A stretch of DNA of 64,000 nt from Bordetella genomosp. 13 (GTDB lineage Bacteria > Pseudomonadota > Gammaproteobacteria > Burkholderiales > Burkholderiaceae_B): NCBI RefSeq assembly GCF_002119665.1, contig NZ_CP021111.1, positions 1,178,001 to 1,242,000 on the forward strand, written 5' to 3'. Within the stretch, counting starts at the first letter, position 1. Each line of letters starts with the position of its first letter. This document shows, in pieces, positions 61,853-64,000 of this stretch. Position numbers and translations under genes: made by a program. Under the pieces are notes generated by a model. That model was given only the letters and a program-made list of their open reading frames with translations. It did not search any database and was not told where the DNA came from.

Positions 61853-64000
61853 ACGGCGTCAGTCTCCAGACCTTCCGCGACCTGGCGCGCCAGGACGAGT
61901 CCGGCACTATCGCGCTCGACAAGAACGACGAAAGCCGCATCATCAACAACAAGGGCACGCTGGGCCGCAGCATCGTCAGCGGCCTCAAGGACCTGGGCGA
62001 GGCCCTGGGCTTGGGCGATGCCACGCGCGCGCGGCGCCAGCAGGAGGCCTTCGATGTCTTCAAGGGCCTGCTGACCGAGCGTTTCGGCGAGGTCGCCGCG
62101 CAACGCGCCCTGAGCGACACCGGCCTGGACAAGGCCACCAGGCTGACCGGCGCCGACGTGGACCGGGTCATCTTGCAGGCCACCCGGCAGCACAACGCGC
62201 TGTTCGTCGAGCAGCGCGCCCGAATGGATAAATTCGATCCGCCCATCGCGGGCGATGCGCCCTCCGAGGCGTTCGAGCGGGTGCTCGCCTCTTTCGATCC
62301 GCCCCTCGACGCTTCCCACCTCAGCGACCAGGTCCGTACGGAGTATGCCCAGCGCCTGTCCGACGCCTGCACAGCGGTCAGCAATATCGCCACCAAGCCG
62401 CTTGACGACGAGCAGATCCATGAACTGGCGCGCGGCACGCTCAAGCACGTGCTGCGGCTCGAGCAGCGCGGCCAGCTGGACGACGCGCGCGCCGTGCGCG
62501 ACAGCCTGAAGCAGGGCTGGAAGGATCTGCTCGCGGCCGTCGGCGCGGGGGCTGGCCCGCACGAGGTGATGCAGCGCCTGGAGATCATCCAGCAGCGCAC
62601 CGGTCTGCTGGTGCAGTTCGAAAGCGCGCCGGGCGATGACGTGGGCTCGGATTTCTTCGAGGAGTGCGCCGGTACCGCGCTGATCGGCGCGCTGCGCGAA
62701 CTGCGCAGCGAGAATCGCGATTTGGTGAGCGGTCTGTCTGCCCAGGTGCTGGATGACCAGGGCGCGATCAAGTCGCTGTTCCTGGCGGCCCACGACAGCC
62801 TGTACTCGGTGGATGGCCACGCGTCGCAGACGAATCTGCAGTTTGCCGGCCGCCTGCACCACGACATCGGCACCATGGTCAAGCTGCTGGGCAGCGCGCT
62901 GGGCGCCACGCACGGCACGGTCGACAACGACATGGACAGCCTCGAGCGGAACACGCTGTCCGAACCGCTGCGCCGCGCCGGAGCCGAGGCCTTCCAGCAG
63001 GCGCGGATGCGGCAGTTCGACGCGCAGCGCGATGTGCTCGAGAACTACATGAAGGAGTATGGCGAGTTCTATACCGACGAGGAGACGCCGCCGTGGTTCA
63101 ACACCGAGGCGCTGGTGCGGCTTGAACAGCGCGTGCTGGCGCACGCCGAGCAGCGCGGGGTCTCGCCGCTGGACGCGTTGCGCGACATGCACGTGGCGCT
63201 GGACGGCATGGAGCGTTTCCCGCCCGGGCTGAAGGAGCGCATCGGCGCGGCGCTGAACGCCATCGAGGCCGGTTTCGAGCTCGAGATGGCGCTGCACGAC
63301 CATCCCGTGCTGAAGGACCTGGCGCCGCAGGACTACTGGCGTCTGTTCGCGCCGGGCAATCCGCTGCACACGCCCGATACCAAGTGGGAACTGGAGCAGA
63401 ACGGCGAGGGTTCGCTGGCGGCCATGCAGCGAGCCTTCCTGGGCATGCTGAACGAGGTGGACCAGGGCGGCGCGCTGGACGACCAATGGCTCGAGCGCAT
63501 CCAGGCCATGGGCTCGAAAGACACCTATCGCAACTTCGACCTGCGCGTCAGCTACAAGCCCAGCCTGGAACTGGACGAGTCGACGCGAGACATGGCGCGT
63601 GAACTGCGCGATGTGGCGCGCGTGCCCACGGGTTACCGCGGCGAGGGCACCGATCTCACGCTCAGGCTCGACAGCGAGACCACGCCCGCCGGCCGCGAAG
63701 CGCTGCGCGAGTTGGCCAGCACGGATCCATGGTTCGCGGGCGTCAAGGAGACCGACACGGCGTTCGGCATCGAACTGGCGCCCAAGACGCCGCAGGAATG
63801 CCGCGAGCGGGCGCGGGCCATTCTGCACAGCCATGAACACGACATGGCGCGGGCGCGGACCGACGAAGAAAAGCTGAGGATCGTGGCGCGCACGACGCAG
63901 AGCCTCTATCGTTCGCACGTATTCATGGATGGCAATACGCGCACCAGCGTGTTTTCCGCCATGAACGGGCTGCTGCTGAAGGCAGGATTGTCCCCTTGCA
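61849..64000 (+). CDS. Probable type III secreted effector with divergent Fic motif (C-terminus beyond window)
   Basis: 717 residues are visible; the frame is still open at the edge. The ATG at 61849 overlaps the chaperone stop. The first ~130 residues are polar, mostly helical (ESRIINNKGTLGRSIVSGLKDLGEALGLGDATRARRQQEAFDVF) and lack a Sec signal, fitting secretion signal and chaperone-binding roles. Long helical regions follow. At residues 690-700 lies HVFMDGNTRTS, a Fic active-site loop: H690, F692, D694, GN at 695-696 and R698 are kept, while canonical HPFxxGNGRxxR has P, G and a second R that here are V, T and V701. Fic proteins transfer AMP or other phosphoryl groups to host proteins. The biochemical specificity is not predictable. 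No named homologue could be assigned by eye. Confidence 0.8.
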   Translation, partial: MNGVSLQTFRDLARQDESGTIALDKNDESRIINNKGTLGRSIVSGLKDLGEALGLGDATRARRQQEAFDVFKGLLTERFGEVAAQRALSDTGLDKATRLTGADVDRVILQATRQHNALFVEQRARMDKFDPPIAGDAPSEAFERVLASFDPPLDASHLSDQVRTEYAQRLSDACTAVSNIATKPLDDEQIHELARGTLKHVLRLEQRGQLDDARAVRDSLKQGWKDLLAAVGAGAGPHEVMQRLEIIQQRTGLLVQFESAPGDDVGSDFFEECAGTALIGALRELRSENRDLVSGLSAQVLDDQGAIKSLFLAAHDSLYSVDGHASQTNLQFAGRLHHDIGTMVKLLGSALGATHGTVDNDMDSLERNTLSEPLRRAGAEAFQQARMRQFDAQRDVLENYMKEYGEFYTDEETPPWFNTEALVRLEQRVLAHAEQRGVSPLDALRDMHVALDGMERFPPGLKERIGAALNAIEAGFELEMALHDHPVLKDLAPQDYWRLFAPGNPLHTPDTKWELEQNGEGSLAAMQRAFLGMLNEVDQGGALDDQWLERIQAMGSKDTYRNFDLRVSYKPSLELDESTRDMARELRDVARVPTGYRGEGTDLTLRLDSETTPAGREALRELASTDPWFAGVKETDTAFGIELAPKTPQECRERARAILHSHEHDMARARTDEEKLRIVARTTQSLYRSHVFMDGNTRTSVFSAMNGLLLKAGLSPC

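Noticed and set aside
61849..64000. Doc-type toxin of a toxin-antitoxin pair
   Set aside because: The adjacent 147-aa protein has a chaperone pattern and not an antitoxin one, the Fic protein is over 700 residues with a long helical N-terminus, and the position usually held by Lys in Doc is Thr697.

Overview
The window is GC-rich, gene-dense and laid out in short operons with many ATGA start/stop overlaps. A Bug-type (TctC) solute receptor, LysR/GntR-controlled catabolic islands, OpgGH, a DUF4148 protein and a type III secretion chaperone/effector pair together point to a betaproteobacterium of the Alcaligenaceae (Bordetella/Achromobacter group). This is inferred from gene content; no rRNA, tRNA, insertion sequence or CRISPR array was seen.

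Layout. 1-3.3 kb: c-di-GMP signalling (a dCACHE sensor cut by the left edge and a REC-DUF3369-GGDEF-EAL regulator). 3.5-8 kb: opgG-opgH for osmoregulated periplasmic glucans; OpgG carries an unusual (AAAK[D/E])18 linker. 8-14.2 kb: membrane protein, Na/Pi-type transporter, nitronate monooxygenase, LysR and a YbfB/YjiJ-type MFS protein. 14.2-18 kb: GntR/FCD regulator divergent from an SDR, acyl-CoA dehydrogenase and sugar/acyl kinase operon, with tandem operators between them. 18-20.6 kb: an Rpn-type nuclease and a membrane metallophosphoesterase. 20.6-31.6 kb: an amide/urea system, in which a permease-like NCS1 domain fused to a hybrid histidine kinase plus a LuxR-type response regulator stand divergent from urtABCDE-like ABC transporter genes, formamidase and an FmdB zinc ribbon. 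31.7-34.4 kb: zinc ABC importer with a Zur-like operator. 34.7-38 kb: peptide-binding protein coupled to a gamma-glutamyltransferase. 38-40.8 kb: RcnA-like Ni/Co exporter, ChrA and a CsoR/RcnR-type repressor. 40.9-42.9 kb: MATE pump divergent from MarR. 43-46.6 kb: DegQ-type protease and a QseBC-like pair.

46.7-54.3 kb holds mixed genes: ArsR/MFS, glutaminase, pirin, DUF4148, MFS, and two envelope-stress-like small proteins. 54.7-60.4 kb: soluble PAS-PAS chemoreceptor, NlpD-like LytM lipoprotein, Bug receptor plus second gamma-glutamyltransferase, and YajQ. 60.4-64 kb: a LysR gene and then the most interesting locus: an hrp-box-like promoter, a CesT-family chaperone and a large protein (open at the right edge) with a divergent Fic motif, i.e. 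a probable type III secreted Fic effector away from any secretion-apparatus genes in view.

Gene starts were moved from the longest possible frame to an inner start wherever a Shine-Dalgarno sequence, a signal peptide or a neighbour overlap decided it. Family assignments rest on reading motifs by eye; no database search was possible.
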